Shown piece after piece: positions 1 through 7,726 of a stretch of 14,630 nucleotides of DNA. A program made the position numbers and the translations under genes. Every line of letters starts with the position of its first letter. Within the stretch, counting starts at the first letter, position 1. The stretch is from 2-02-FULL-38-15 sp964645555 (GTDB taxonomy: Bacteria > Patescibacteriota > Microgenomatia > Daviesbacterales > UBA10151): contig CAZYBP010000022.1 of assembly GCA_964645555.1 (NCBI GenBank), forward strand, positions 1-14,630. Direction: 5' to 3'. The notes beneath the pieces are model-generated. The model was not told the DNA's origin. It saw only the letters and a program-made list of their open reading frames with translations, and did no database searches.

Positions 1-389
1 CAACTGGTGCTAATAAATGGCAGGCAGGCATAGATGAGTGGGTGTTGACGGCTGCCAATGGTATGTTTGTTGGTGCAACTAAAGGGTGTAGCGGTGTGCC
101 CGGGTTTACTGCAGGGACAGGTGGGGTTATTGAAATAGTTAATGTGTCAAACGGAGCCAACGTGCCAAGAGTTTTTGATGTGCTGGCCAGGACTAATTCC
201 CCTGCCGGAGTAAAAAAGGTCACTTGGCTAGTTGATGGAGCCACTAAATCTACTCAAACCTCAGAACCATTTGCTTTACATGTAGAGTTTCCTGCAGGTG
301 ATAAGGGTTCTCATACTATAACTGCAACTTTGGAAGATAATAATGGAGGTACATTTTCTACTTCTATTGGGGTGACTGTTGCATTATAA
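1..389 (+). CDS. C-terminal part of a probable penicillin-binding protein (Ig-like tail)
   Basis: The frame is open from the left edge (first whole codon at base 3) to the TAA at 387-389, so this is the 3' end of a longer gene; the GTG at base 42 is only an internal codon. The first residues, TGANKWQAGIDEWV, resemble the end of the transpeptidase region of class A penicillin-binding proteins from CPR bacteria. After a Gly/Cys-containing linker, about residues 45-128 form a beta-rich segment with the look of a bacterial Ig-like (Big_7-type) domain: VDG in the middle, then a GSHTITATLEDNNG strand pair near the end. Such a tail would lie outside the membrane, where the enzyme builds peptidoglycan. 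The Ig-like call is fairly safe; the PBP call rests on a short stretch and could be another secreted surface protein. Confidence 0.5.
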   Translation, partial: TGANKWQAGIDEWVLTAANGMFVGATKGCSGVPGFTAGTGGVIEIVNVSNGANVPRVFDVLARTNSPAGVKKVTWLVDGATKSTQTSEPFALHVEFPAGDKGSHTITATLEDNNGGTFSTSIGVTVAL

Positions 390-402
390 GTATAAGTTTA
401 GG

Positions 403-948
403 CTATCTAGCCAGAAACATCATGTCTCTACGATGAGAAGATTCAGAGAAGTACTCTTCCAAAAATACAGGCACCTTATTTAAAGAGTCTAAGCCAGCAG
501 CTTTGCCAAACCTTACTTTAACAAGATACATAGCTTTTTCTAGAAGAGGTAATCCTTCACCTGCAGCCTCAGTTTCACAACCTCGTACATGAGCCCAATT
601 GATATAGATTCCTTCCTTTACCTTATAGTCTTCATAGCCTCTTGCCTGCTCGATCCGATTTAAAATTTGATCAGGTGTTGGTATAGGTGTAAGGCTTCTA
701 ACCAGTCCAACGGAGGTTCCAAAGAATATGGCATATTTTGCTTCTAATTCAAGCTGGAAAGGATGACTTAATCTAAAAATTCTTGCTGCTACTTCTCTAT
801 AAAATCTTTCTTGTCTTATACCTTTTGATTCTGTTTCACTGGTCACTTTTGGCCACAAGACGTCAACTGCTTTTGCAAACTCTGGAGGTATGAGAGAGTG
901 GACAGAATAGTCTACTAATCTTTCTAGATCTCCCGGCCTTTTTAACAT
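403..948 (-). CDS. Hypothetical protein, 181 aa
   Basis: I do not recognise the family. The protein is soluble-looking, with no signal peptide or membrane segment, mixed charge, and probably mostly helical. It has a central Gly/Pro-containing stretch (SLTPIPTPDQ) and two Cys-free halves apart from one Cys in HVRGCETEA. It ends 13 bases from the convergent gene that enters at the left edge and has no obvious terminator between. The ATG at 948 has no Shine-Dalgarno sequence. A promoter at 960-988 would start transcription near 953, about five bases before the ATG, so translation is probably leaderless. That promoter shares its -35 region with the divergent VanW-like gene at 1055, which suggests the two may be switched together. 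Confidence 0.75.
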   Translation of the reverse strand: MLKRPGDLERLVDYSVHSLIPPEFAKAVDVLWPKVTSETESKGIRQERFYREVAARIFRLSHPFQLELEAKYAIFFGTSVGLVRSLTPIPTPDQILNRIEQARGYEDYKVKEGIYINWAHVRGCETEAAGEGLPLLEKAMYLVKVRFGKAAGLDSLNKVPVFLEEYFSESSHRRDMMFLAR

Positions 949-959
949 AGTTTGCTATT

Positions 960-988
960 TATATAACATAATTATATTTCTTTGACAA
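960..988 (-). promoter_or_regulatory. Promoter for the gene starting at 948 (leaderless)
   Basis: On the minus strand TTGTCA (988-983), a 17-base spacer and TATATA (965-960) give a predicted start near 953. The -35 box lies on the same bases as the -35 box of the opposite promoter. Confidence 0.5.
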
Positions 989-1010
989 TAGTCTTATAGT
1001 TTGATATAAT
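982..1010 (+). promoter_or_regulatory. Consensus sigma70 promoter for the VanW-like gene
   Basis: TTGACA (982-987), 17-base spacer, TATAAT (1005-1010): a perfect match to the vegetative consensus in both boxes and spacing. The predicted start is near 1017-1018. The seven bases 982-988 (TTGACAA) hold both this -35 box and that of the divergent promoter. Confidence 0.8.
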
Positions 1011-1021
1011 ATTACCTAAAT

Positions 1022-1050
1022 CAGGCCTAGAATATAGGCCTGTATTTTTT
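1022..1050 (+). terminator. Terminator-like hairpin just after the start of transcription
   Basis: CAGGCCTA (1022-1029) pairs perfectly with TAGGCCTG (1035-1042) over a five-base loop, followed by TATTTTTT (1043-1050). It has the form of an intrinsic terminator, yet it lies between the consensus promoter and the ATG at 1055, beginning about five bases into the RNA. It may be an attenuator, or a 5' stabilising hairpin. Confidence 0.55.
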
Positions 1051-1054
1051 CTAT

Positions 1055-1702
1055 ATGATACAAGATACAATAGTAAAAATTTCTTCTGCTGTAATCTTAA
1101 CTTTAGCTAATCCGTTCACTGCCCAACCCGCAGAAACGGTACTTTCATCCCGTGAAATTTCATTGAAAAACAGATACGCAGTAGAATCTGTAAGTGATGT
1201 ATTTCAAGATAACATTTTACTAAATATTGCCTACTTAGAAGGTAAGGTAACCTCTGCAAAAGATATTAATTGGGATGAGATTAAAAAGCCCTTTCAATAT
1301 AAATTTAAACTTGAACCAAATAAAACTTTTGCTTTCCATGATGATGTTTTACCTGAATATAAAGATAGCTTAGTTAAAACTACTAATGCTCATTTTAATG
1401 CGGCTGAAGGATTTAAAACTGATGGATATTTATATGGAGATGGAGTTTGCCATTTAGCCTCTTTACTTTATTGGGTAGCCAAGGATGCCAACTTAGATGC
1501 TAAAGCTCCAACCAATCATGATTTTATGGCTATATCGGAAATATCTAAAGAATTTGGAGTGTCTATTTATAGCAATCCTTATGCTAAAGGTGCTAATGCT
1601 CAACAGAATTTATATATAACTAATAATAAAGAAAAACCGGTGACCTTTGTCTTTGATTATTCAGAAAACAAACTTAGATTTTCTATTGCAGAAAGTAATT
1701 AA
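1055..1702 (+). CDS. Secreted VanW-like protein, 215 aa
   Basis: The N-terminus (about residues 1-26) is a weak signal peptide: a hydrophobic stretch around ISSAVILTLA, then a possible cleavage region near FTAQPA. Residues about 84-212 follow the VanW domain pattern: a LEPNKTFAF strand, the GDGVCHLASLLYWVAKDANL core (Cys132), a conserved His in TNHDF (His155), and a final strand pair NLYITNNKEKPVTFVF. In typical VanW domains the core reads GGGVCQ; here His133 replaces the Gln. The function of VanW domains is not settled; they are found on cell-envelope proteins, including accessory proteins of vancomycin-resistance clusters. The ATG has no Shine-Dalgarno site and directly follows a hairpin with a U-tract. 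The next gene starts 20 bases downstream. Confidence 0.7.
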   Translation: MIQDTIVKISSAVILTLANPFTAQPAETVLSSREISLKNRYAVESVSDVFQDNILLNIAYLEGKVTSAKDINWDEIKKPFQYKFKLEPNKTFAFHDDVLPEYKDSLVKTTNAHFNAAEGFKTDGYLYGDGVCHLASLLYWVAKDANLDAKAPTNHDFMAISEISKEFGVSIYSNPYAKGANAQQNLYITNNKEKPVTFVFDYSENKLRFSIAESN

Positions 1703-1715
1703 GTTGGAATAATAT
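1686..1715 (+). promoter_or_regulatory. Weak candidate promoter for the gene at 1723
   Basis: TTGCAG (1686-1691), 18-base spacer, TAATAT (1710-1715), predicted start near 1722, one base before the ATG. Its boxes are poorer than the others here, and read-through from the upstream gene is equally possible. Confidence 0.25.
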
Positions 1716-1722
1716 AAACCAG

Positions 1723-2364
1723 ATGTTAAGACCTGATGTTAGAGAGATAGTTGAACAAAGTTATCAACAAGCACCTGTAGTTTACAGGGAATGGTTACAT
1801 TCATCTTCTGTGTTATCTTCTATAATTGTAGCCCCAAATGGTCAAAGTTTAGAAGTTTGTTCAATTGATGCCAGAGCAAGGAATTATTGTCTTGATGTAC
1901 GCACAGAGTTTGGAAGATTAGTTGATCGTAATCTGCCTGGTGATGCAATAATGTTGTTACACGATCAAGCATTACAGCTAACGACTGAGGTACCTGATGT
2001 TGCTTTTAAATCTGCTAAGCTTGCTTTCTTGTATAGATTAACAGCAAATGCTGAATTAGAGCAAGCTGAGCAACATGAGTTTAGGTTAGGTGATGGTGAC
2101 CTATCAGAATTAGATCTAAGTAAGCTTTACATTTCAGCAGGTGTAAATGCATTACGAGCCAGTATAGCAATGGGAGGTTCTGTACGTATGTCAGAACATG
2201 CTGGACTGCGTTTTTTACAAGCAGGAATGCCCAATGTCTACATTAGAATAGTGCAATTGCTTCCCCAAGGTATGGAATTAGAGCGGCCAAGGATGAGAAT
2301 ACGTTCGATACATCCTGATATTGAGGCTTTGGATAAACATCTTTGGCAAATGACTCTGACCTAA
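1723..2364 (+). CDS. Hypothetical protein, 213 aa
   Basis: I do not recognise the family. The protein lacks a signal peptide and membrane segments. The N-terminal third has a beta-strand patch (SSIIVAPNGQSLEVCSID); the middle is helical and rich in Leu, Ala and Glu (about residues 75-125), and the C-terminal part has paired strands around NVYIRIVQLLPQGMELERPRMRIRS. It follows the VanW-like gene by 20 bases on the same strand, so the two may share a transcript, but the start lacks a Shine-Dalgarno site and a weak promoter lies just upstream. It converges with pheT, whose stop is 35 bases away; between them there is only a short CTAATAGTATTAG palindrome without a T-tract. Confidence 0.75.
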   Translation: MLRPDVREIVEQSYQQAPVVYREWLHSSSVLSSIIVAPNGQSLEVCSIDARARNYCLDVRTEFGRLVDRNLPGDAIMLLHDQALQLTTEVPDVAFKSAKLAFLYRLTANAELEQAEQHEFRLGDGDLSELDLSKLYISAGVNALRASIAMGGSVRMSEHAGLRFLQAGMPNVYIRIVQLLPQGMELERPRMRIRSIHPDIEALDKHLWQMTLT

Positions 2365-2399
2365 TAGTATTAGAAGACTTATGTGTAGGTTAAAGACTT

Positions 2400-4118
2400 T
2401 TATAGCAGCTTATTTAAGCCTATTTCCAAAACAGCCACTCTTTTGTCTAAGCCCAGTTTATCTGCGGTTCTTTTGTGCACCTCTGCCAAACCGCCTAATA
2501 TCTGGCCTTGCCCGGTTTTTAGTTGTATTAATCTTTCAGGATGGAAAAGCTCCAAATTTGCTCCATTTTCTTTTTCCAGGTCTTCACTAATTTTTAAATC
2601 CAATCTTTGATTTAATTCTTTGAAGATTTTTTCCAATTCATCCAAAGGATTATTTGTTTCATTTGTTAAGGCAATTGTTAGGGCATATTTTTCACTAGCC
2701 TCACCTTTTTCATTTAAGTAATAGATTTTGCCAATTTCAAAAATTGCTATATCTTTTATTCCTTGTCTTATATTTCTATCAATTACTTCTAATAAATTTG
2801 GCCAAATACTTTCTCTCAAATATTCGGTTTCAGCTGACATTGGGTTTGCAAGTTTAATTAATTTTTTATCAGCTACTTCCCTACTTAAGCCCAAAGCATT
2901 TAAAATTCTGGTTGAGTAAAAAGAATAAGTTTGTACTTCTGTTAAGCCTGAGTCTTTTAAGGTATTTTTTAGATCATAAATTATTTTAAATTGTTTTGGG
3001 TCTCCCTTTGATTTATATTCTCCAGGCAAACTTTTGGGAGGAATTTTTTCATAGCCATATAATCTGGCAACCTCTTCTATTAAATCTTCCTCAATTTCAA
3101 TATCTAATCTAAAATATGGTACTTTAACTTGCCATTGTCCTTTGGAGACTAATTTGGCTTCAAAGTAAAGTTTAAATAAATATTCTTCTACCTCCTTTTC
3201 TTCAAAGTCTATCCCTACCAAAGCATTTAATTTATTCAAAGATAAATCCACTATTTTTTGTTTATCCTCAAAGTTGCCAACTATGGAGATAGCCGTTAAA
3301 TTTCCTCCTAACTTTTGGCACATTTTAATTGCCGCATTTAAGGCCTGAAGTAATCTTTTCTTAGTTAAACCATGTTGAAATCTTTTACTGGCTTCAGATT
3401 GTAGATTTAATTTGGTGGCAGTTTGTCTTAAATTAATTGGCTCAAAGATAGCTGCCTCAAGCAAAATTGAGGAGGTGCTTTCTATAACTTCACTATTTTG
3501 TCCTCCCATTACTCCAGCCAGTCCTAAACCTTTTTTGGGATCAGCAATTAAAAGGTCATTTTTAGACAGTTTTCTTGTTTTACCGTCTAAGGTTATCAAT
3601 TCTTCTCCATCTTTGGCCACCCTGACAATAATTGATTCTTCATTCACTTTATCCGCATCAAAAGCATGTAAAGGTTGGCCATATTCCAACATTACTAAAT
3701 TAGTAACATCAGCAATATTATTTACAGATCTCATACCGGAAGTTTCTAGCTTTTTGACCCAATCTTCAGAAGATTTATCCACCTTTATTCCTTCTATTTT
3801 GGCAATACAATAAAACGGGCAAAGTTTTGAGTCTAAAACATCTACCTTGATATTTGGTAAGCGAGCCTCATTCCAGACGAATTTAGCCTCTTGTGGCTCC
3901 TCAAACAGGGTATTTGACCCTATAATAGCTGCGACCTCATAAGATATACCTTTTAATGATAAAAGGTCAGCCCGGTTATAACCTTTCATATCCAGTTCAA
4001 TAAACTCATTTGTTACTTCTTTTAAACCAATGGTTCTTAAAGGTAGCAAACTAATAAGTTCTTCTTTAGAAACTTTTAAGTCTACCAACTGTTTTAGCCA
4101 ATCAATGGAAACTTTCAT
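2400..4118 (-). CDS. pheT: Phenylalanyl-tRNA synthetase beta subunit, minimal form
   Basis: This is the beta chain of the (alpha-beta)2 PheRS that charges tRNA-Phe in the cytoplasm. Family landmarks are clear: the N-terminal MKVSIDWLKQLVDL, then the B3/B4 region with INNIADVTN-type (NNIADVTNLVMLEYGQPLHAFD) and GLAGVMGG signatures, the B5 domain ending YGYEKIPPKSLPG, and the inactive catalytic-like domain with ANPMSAETEYLRESIWPNLL. At 572 residues it is about 200 shorter than usual bacterial PheT. The EMAP/OB tRNA-binding insertion is missing: the chain runs from the first domain straight to LDMKGYNRADLLSLKGISYEVAA. It stops after VAVLEIGLNKLL, so the C-terminal ferredoxin-like anticodon-binding domain (B8) is also absent. 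It starts three bases after pheS, with GGAG 12 bases before the ATG. Confidence 0.95.
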   Translation of the reverse strand: MKVSIDWLKQLVDLKVSKEELISLLPLRTIGLKEVTNEFIELDMKGYNRADLLSLKGISYEVAAIIGSNTLFEEPQEAKFVWNEARLPNIKVDVLDSKLCPFYCIAKIEGIKVDKSSEDWVKKLETSGMRSVNNIADVTNLVMLEYGQPLHAFDADKVNEESIIVRVAKDGEELITLDGKTRKLSKNDLLIADPKKGLGLAGVMGGQNSEVIESTSSILLEAAIFEPINLRQTATKLNLQSEASKRFQHGLTKKRLLQALNAAIKMCQKLGGNLTAISIVGNFEDKQKIVDLSLNKLNALVGIDFEEKEVEEYLFKLYFEAKLVSKGQWQVKVPYFRLDIEIEEDLIEEVARLYGYEKIPPKSLPGEYKSKGDPKQFKIIYDLKNTLKDSGLTEVQTYSFYSTRILNALGLSREVADKKLIKLANPMSAETEYLRESIWPNLLEVIDRNIRQGIKDIAIFEIGKIYYLNEKGEASEKYALTIALTNETNNPLDELEKIFKELNQRLDLKISEDLEKENGANLELFHPERLIQLKTGQGQILGGLAEVHKRTADKLGLDKRVAVLEIGLNKLL

Positions 4119-4121
4119 AAA

Positions 4122-5165
4122 TTAATATTTCTCCAAAAATTTCAAATCCCCACTTTTGAAAAGTCTAATATCTTCAACTCCGTACTTTAACATGGCCATT
4201 CTTTCAGGTCCTACTCCCCAAGCAATACCTGAATATTCATTTGGGTCAATGCCACCATTTTTTAATACCTGAGGATGGATCATTCCTGCTCCTGCTAGTT
4301 CCAGCCAACCAGTGCCACCGCAAACATTACAACCTTTTCCTTTACAGAAAATACATACTCCATCCACTCCTGCACCAGGTTCTACAAAAGGATAATATTT
4401 TGGTCTAAGCCTTGCTTTGATATCTTTACCTAAAATGCCTTGAAAAAAGTATTCAGAAAGATATTGTAAGTTAGCCATATTAACACCTTTGTCTATATAT
4501 ACAATTTCAAACTGTTCCAAAGTGTGTTCGTGCCTGGCATCTAAATTCTCATACCTAAAACAACGGTCAATAATCATTACTCTCATAGGAGGTTTTAACT
4601 GCCTCATTGCTCTTACTTGGCCATTGGAGGTATGTGTTCGAAGTAATAGTTTGCCAGGAGAAACTTCTAAATTTTTAGGATCAATATATAACGTATCCCA
4701 CAAGTCTCTGGCTGGATGGCCTTTTGGAATGTTTAGTAATTCAAAATTATTTTCATCGGTATCAATATGTGGAGCATCAAACCTTTCAAATCCAAGTTTG
4801 GAAAAAAGGTCTATTGTTTTGTTAAGTAGTTGTGTAACTGGATGCAAATGGCCATTTCTTTTTTTAATTTCTGTTTTGTCAGTAAGCTCAAGCTTTTCAT
4901 TTGCCAGTTTCTGATAGGTTTCTTCCCGTATTAGACCCCTTTGATCATTTATAGCTTTTTCTAACTTCTGTTTTACTTGGTTAAATAAAGGCCCAACTTG
5001 TCTTCGCTCTTCAGAGGATAATTTAGAAAATTCTTTAGGTAATAAATCCAAAGCTCCATTTTTACCAAAAAGCTCCAAAAAAATTCCATCAAGTTCTTTT
5101 AAACTTTTAGCTTGGTTGATTTTATTTAAATAGTCTTTTTGGATGTTTTGAATTCTATCTTCCAC
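4122..5165 (-). CDS. pheS: Phenylalanyl-tRNA synthetase alpha subunit
   Basis: The catalytic chain of PheRS, 347 residues, a normal bacterial length. Residues 1-90 form the N-terminal helical hairpin that contacts tRNA (GKNGALDLLPKEFSKLSSEERRQVG is the usual family signature). The class II catalytic core follows: motif 2 around RCFRYENLDARHEHTLEQFE (about 201-220) and motif 3 in GIAWGVGPERMAML (313-326). Before motif 3 is a four-Cys cluster, Cys271, Cys274, Cys279 and Cys282, likely to bind zinc; this variant occurs in many bacterial PheS. The start is a GTG at 5165 giving the expected MEDRIQNI terminus. No Shine-Dalgarno site precedes it, and an extended -10 box at 5173-5178 predicts a transcript starting almost at the GTG. 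pheT follows after three bases. Confidence 0.95.
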   Translation of the reverse strand: MEDRIQNIQKDYLNKINQAKSLKELDGIFLELFGKNGALDLLPKEFSKLSSEERRQVGPLFNQVKQKLEKAINDQRGLIREETYQKLANEKLELTDKTEIKKRNGHLHPVTQLLNKTIDLFSKLGFERFDAPHIDTDENNFELLNIPKGHPARDLWDTLYIDPKNLEVSPGKLLLRTHTSNGQVRAMRQLKPPMRVMIIDRCFRYENLDARHEHTLEQFEIVYIDKGVNMANLQYLSEYFFQGILGKDIKARLRPKYYPFVEPGAGVDGVCIFCKGKGCNVCGGTGWLELAGAGMIHPQVLKNGGIDPNEYSGIAWGVGPERMAMLKYGVEDIRLFKSGDLKFLEKY

Positions 5166-5172
5166 AAATTTG

Positions 5173-5183
5173 ATTCTAGCACA
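5173..5183 (-). promoter_or_regulatory. Extended -10 promoter of pheST (leaderless)
   Basis: The minus strand reads TGTGCTAGAAT (5183-5173), an extended -10 element (TGn plus TAGAAT), predicting a start near 5166, one base before the GTG. No good -35 box is present. The same 11 bases occur in the infC promoter. Confidence 0.5.
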
Positions 5184-5228
5184 ATCCCAACTTAGCTACT
5201 ATAATTAACCACGCAGTACAAGTTAAGA

Positions 5229-6587
5229 TTATGAGGGTGCGATATTCTTGAAGTTGGGATCCTTACAAATATATTGTACTGCTGCAATAACTTCTTTAGG
5301 TTCAATATAGGAAGTATAAGCATCAGTTGAAGGCATAACCACCAGAGCTCTTTTGGGAGGACAGTAAAAGCCTTGATCATAACAATAGCTTCCCAAAACA
5401 ACTACTGAGTTATTTGTGGCTGGTCCTGCGTGGCCTGCTGGCATACTATCACATCCAACAATCAGGCCATTATGCCGGGATAGCTCGCTTAAGAAAGCAA
5501 CAAAAGAGCCTAGCGTCCATCCAAAGCGTTGTTTGACTGAGGTCATAGGGACTTTAGCGACCCGCAATCCCGCTTCGACTGCGGTCGTTGCTAACCTTAA
5601 AGTCATACTGGCTTGTTTTTCATCAGTTGGTTCCAAAAATGTTAAAATTCCGGCAGTATGTGGGGCTACTGCGAGTTGCGTAATAACCTCTTGCCACTTA
5701 TCCTCAGGGTAAAACTTTGTTGTCAATTTAGATCCATTAGTTGCAACTCCGGGCTGTAAGTATACAGGAGGACAGTCTTCTCTTGCTGAATTAAAACAAC
5801 CGTAAATTCCTATAACTTCCCTGGCAACTTCCTGGGCTTGTTTGGTTGGGTGTAAGAAAGCTTGCGGAAACTCCTGCCATTGACTTGCTTCTTCTATCCC
5901 CAACAGATGAGCGTTAACTTGGAAGGCTTGTAATTGATGTATGCCAAACCTTCCCCAAAAACTAGGTTCTAGTGGTCTTTTTGACTGGGGCCTGAATGCT
6001 TCTCGTACTAATTGTAATGAGTCAGTATTTTGTATAGTTCCTCCGGCTCTGAGCTGGATAAAAGCAGGTGTAGTAGCATTCATAGGGAATAAACAAGGTG
6101 TGTCCCCTATTGCCTCATGTAAGTAACTGAGTAGTTCTTGCCTCCATGGATAAGCAGGAGATGCCTGCACATTTTCTGGAATTGGAATAATATCCACCAT
6201 AGGATCAGTTTGGCCTTGAAATAAGTCTTCGTGAGGGGTAACAATTTTTACTCTTTTCCCGTTTTGTCTGATTATATTTACAAGCCTCGTTGCTTCGATC
6301 ATGTCTCCAAGGAATCCTTCAGGTGCATCTTTAGCTCGGCCGTCTAAAACTATACCTACAGTGGATGTACTATTTAATATACTTAAGTTCGTCTCTTGCA
6401 AGAGTTGTGCCCAAACTAATCTATCTGGGTCTTTTCCTGCCATGTCTTTTAAGACTTTATCCAGCTCCTCTAGGCGTAGAGGTTTGGCTCTTGCTTTGTA
6501 AATTTCACCCTCATATTTACTGAGTGCATACCATGGTATGCTTAAATGTTTTTCTATAGCAGAATGAGGGTTTTCTGGTTGTGCCAT
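5229..6587 (-). CDS. GT9 / heptosyltransferase-like glycosyltransferase, 452 aa
   Basis: The chain fits the two-Rossmann GT-B fold of glycosyltransferase family 9 (ADP-heptose:LPS heptosyltransferase relatives). The first domain has GIVLDGRAKDAPEGFLGDMIEATRL-type features: a strand, then Gly94-Asp95 and a helix as in the family's LGD site, followed by KRVKIVT. The second domain opens with YLQPGVATNGSKL (Lys287; compare NPG...K in GT9) and FYPEDKWQEVITQL. It has the nucleotide-sugar end motif GLIVGCDSMPAGHAGPA (Asp380, His386) before VVVLGS, matching the usual DTGPMHLAAA...VALFG. An N-terminal extension of about 75 residues has no clear match. No LPS would be expected in this lineage, so acceptor and sugar are unknown. 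Promoter boxes at 6596-6624 suggest leaderless translation. Confidence 0.55.
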   Translation of the reverse strand: MAQPENPHSAIEKHLSIPWYALSKYEGEIYKARAKPLRLEELDKVLKDMAGKDPDRLVWAQLLQETNLSILNSTSTVGIVLDGRAKDAPEGFLGDMIEATRLVNIIRQNGKRVKIVTPHEDLFQGQTDPMVDIIPIPENVQASPAYPWRQELLSYLHEAIGDTPCLFPMNATTPAFIQLRAGGTIQNTDSLQLVREAFRPQSKRPLEPSFWGRFGIHQLQAFQVNAHLLGIEEASQWQEFPQAFLHPTKQAQEVAREVIGIYGCFNSAREDCPPVYLQPGVATNGSKLTTKFYPEDKWQEVITQLAVAPHTAGILTFLEPTDEKQASMTLRLATTAVEAGLRVAKVPMTSVKQRFGWTLGSFVAFLSELSRHNGLIVGCDSMPAGHAGPATNNSVVVLGSYCYDQGFYCPPKRALVVMPSTDAYTSYIEPKEVIAAVQYICKDPNFKNIAPS

Positions 6588-6595
6588 ACATACAC

Positions 6596-6624
6596 ATTAT
6601 AGACTAGTTATGGAATGAATGCAA
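6596..6624 (-). promoter_or_regulatory. Promoter for the GT9-like gene (leaderless)
   Basis: TTGCAT (6624-6619), 17-base spacer, TATAAT (6601-6596); predicted start near 6589, two bases before the ATG at 6587. There is no Shine-Dalgarno site. Confidence 0.65.
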
Positions 6625-6634
6625 ACTATAGGGT

Positions 6635-7720
6635 TTATGGTATTTTCTGCTGAGGTTGACTATAGAGCCGTCTACCGTACATTTGCTCAAGCCAGGTTTG
6701 TGTAGTTTGCATAGGTATACTTAAATTAACAGTTAATCCTACTATTGTTAGTACTTTAGCACCTACTGCTTGTGGTGGAGTATTTTTTTCCATAGCGTTT
6801 TGCCCTTTTTGAACCGAACCTAACCAAGTCATTAATTCACCTTGTGTCCTTTTACCATGATAAACATTAAGTAGAGTTTCTATATTAATCCCTGCTAGTT
6901 TAAATAAAGGTTCTAAGAGATCTAGACCATATTGATATGGAGGAATAGAAGCAAAGGCACCTGCCTTTGAGCAAATAAAACCTGTAGCAACTTCAGTTAA
7001 TGCCTCGCCGGCTCCAGAAACTGGAACCACATTATTATTTGGATCTAAAGCTTTAAGTAATAACCCATCCATCCCTATTAGGGTTAGTTGCTGTGATGAA
7101 TAAGGTAATTGTACTTTTACTGGTTGATCAAGGGTAAATTCTGTTTGAGTTTGATTCATATGCGATTGTCCATGTATTATGACTTGCTTAGTTAATGATA
7201 TTTCTGGATCAATACCATTTCGTTGGTAGGCGTTTCGAACTTCTGGAGAAAGTACCGAGGAGGCTACAAATTTAATTGCATCACTACTTAAATTAATTAC
7301 ATCTGGAGGGTTGCCTTCTACAAACTCAAGTATAAATTTTGAAGTAGAACCCTGTTCAGGTTTAGTTCCATGCACTTTTTCGTATACTCTAGAAAAATCA
7401 TCCGCTGATAAAATCTTAACACCCTGCTGCATTTTATCTACATCCATATTACAGGTGGTTATCTGGCAACGTAATTCAGATGCAGCTAAACTAATTTCGG
7501 GTATTAACGAAAATCCAGTAAATTTTGGAAACTGTTTTTTCTCTAGAAGCTTGAGTCGGTCTCCTGGCGCCATTGTTCTCCATGCTTCAAGTGGGTTTAA
7601 TGGTATTTTTTCAGTAGGTCTAACAGGGTTGCGTTGAGGAGATGAACTACATGCTGTAGCAAACTCAGCAAGGGCACCTAAACCTAAAAAGATAAATTCT
7701 TTCCTAGTAACAGAAGTCAT
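6635..7720 (-). CDS. Secreted protein with Tat-like signal; possible inactive metallopeptidase
   Basis: The start MTSVTRKEFIFLGLGALAEF looks like a Tat signal (Thr-Arg-Lys-x-Phe, an RK variant) ending at ATAC with Cys24, a possible but non-standard lipobox, followed by a Ser/Pro-rich linker. The rest is unrecognised. One suggestive feature is VIIHGQSHMN (His183, His187), which has the spacing of an HExxH zinc site with Gly184 in place of the catalytic Glu. About 52 residues later comes GEALTEVATG (Glu239, Glu243), like the third-ligand helix of gluzincin peptidases. The downstream LDLLEPLFKLAGINIETLLNVYHG also recalls such proteins. If related, it is probably catalytically dead. Like the protein at 13272-14291, it has this signal type, a similar length and a C-terminal KIP. 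Its promoter predicts exact leaderless translation. Confidence 0.7.
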   Translation of the reverse strand: MTSVTRKEFIFLGLGALAEFATACSSSPQRNPVRPTEKIPLNPLEAWRTMAPGDRLKLLEKKQFPKFTGFSLIPEISLAASELRCQITTCNMDVDKMQQGVKILSADDFSRVYEKVHGTKPEQGSTSKFILEFVEGNPPDVINLSSDAIKFVASSVLSPEVRNAYQRNGIDPEISLTKQVIIHGQSHMNQTQTEFTLDQPVKVQLPYSSQQLTLIGMDGLLLKALDPNNNVVPVSGAGEALTEVATGFICSKAGAFASIPPYQYGLDLLEPLFKLAGINIETLLNVYHGKRTQGELMTWLGSVQKGQNAMEKNTPPQAVGAKVLTIVGLTVNLSIPMQTTQTWLEQMYGRRLYSQPQQKIP

Positions 7721-7726
7721 AATTTA

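Noticed and set aside
2361..2373. CTAATAGTATTAG as a terminator between the convergent genes
   Set aside because: A six-pair AT-rich palindrome with a one-base loop and no T-tract on either strand.
2381..4914. Plus-strand open frames opposite pheT and pheS
   Set aside because: They are antisense to clearly conserved synthetase genes, have no promoter or ribosome site, and give protein sequences of no family.
5416..7637. Plus-strand open frames opposite the GT9-like and Tat-type genes
   Set aside because: Shadow frames; the minus-strand genes have recognisable domains and promoters.
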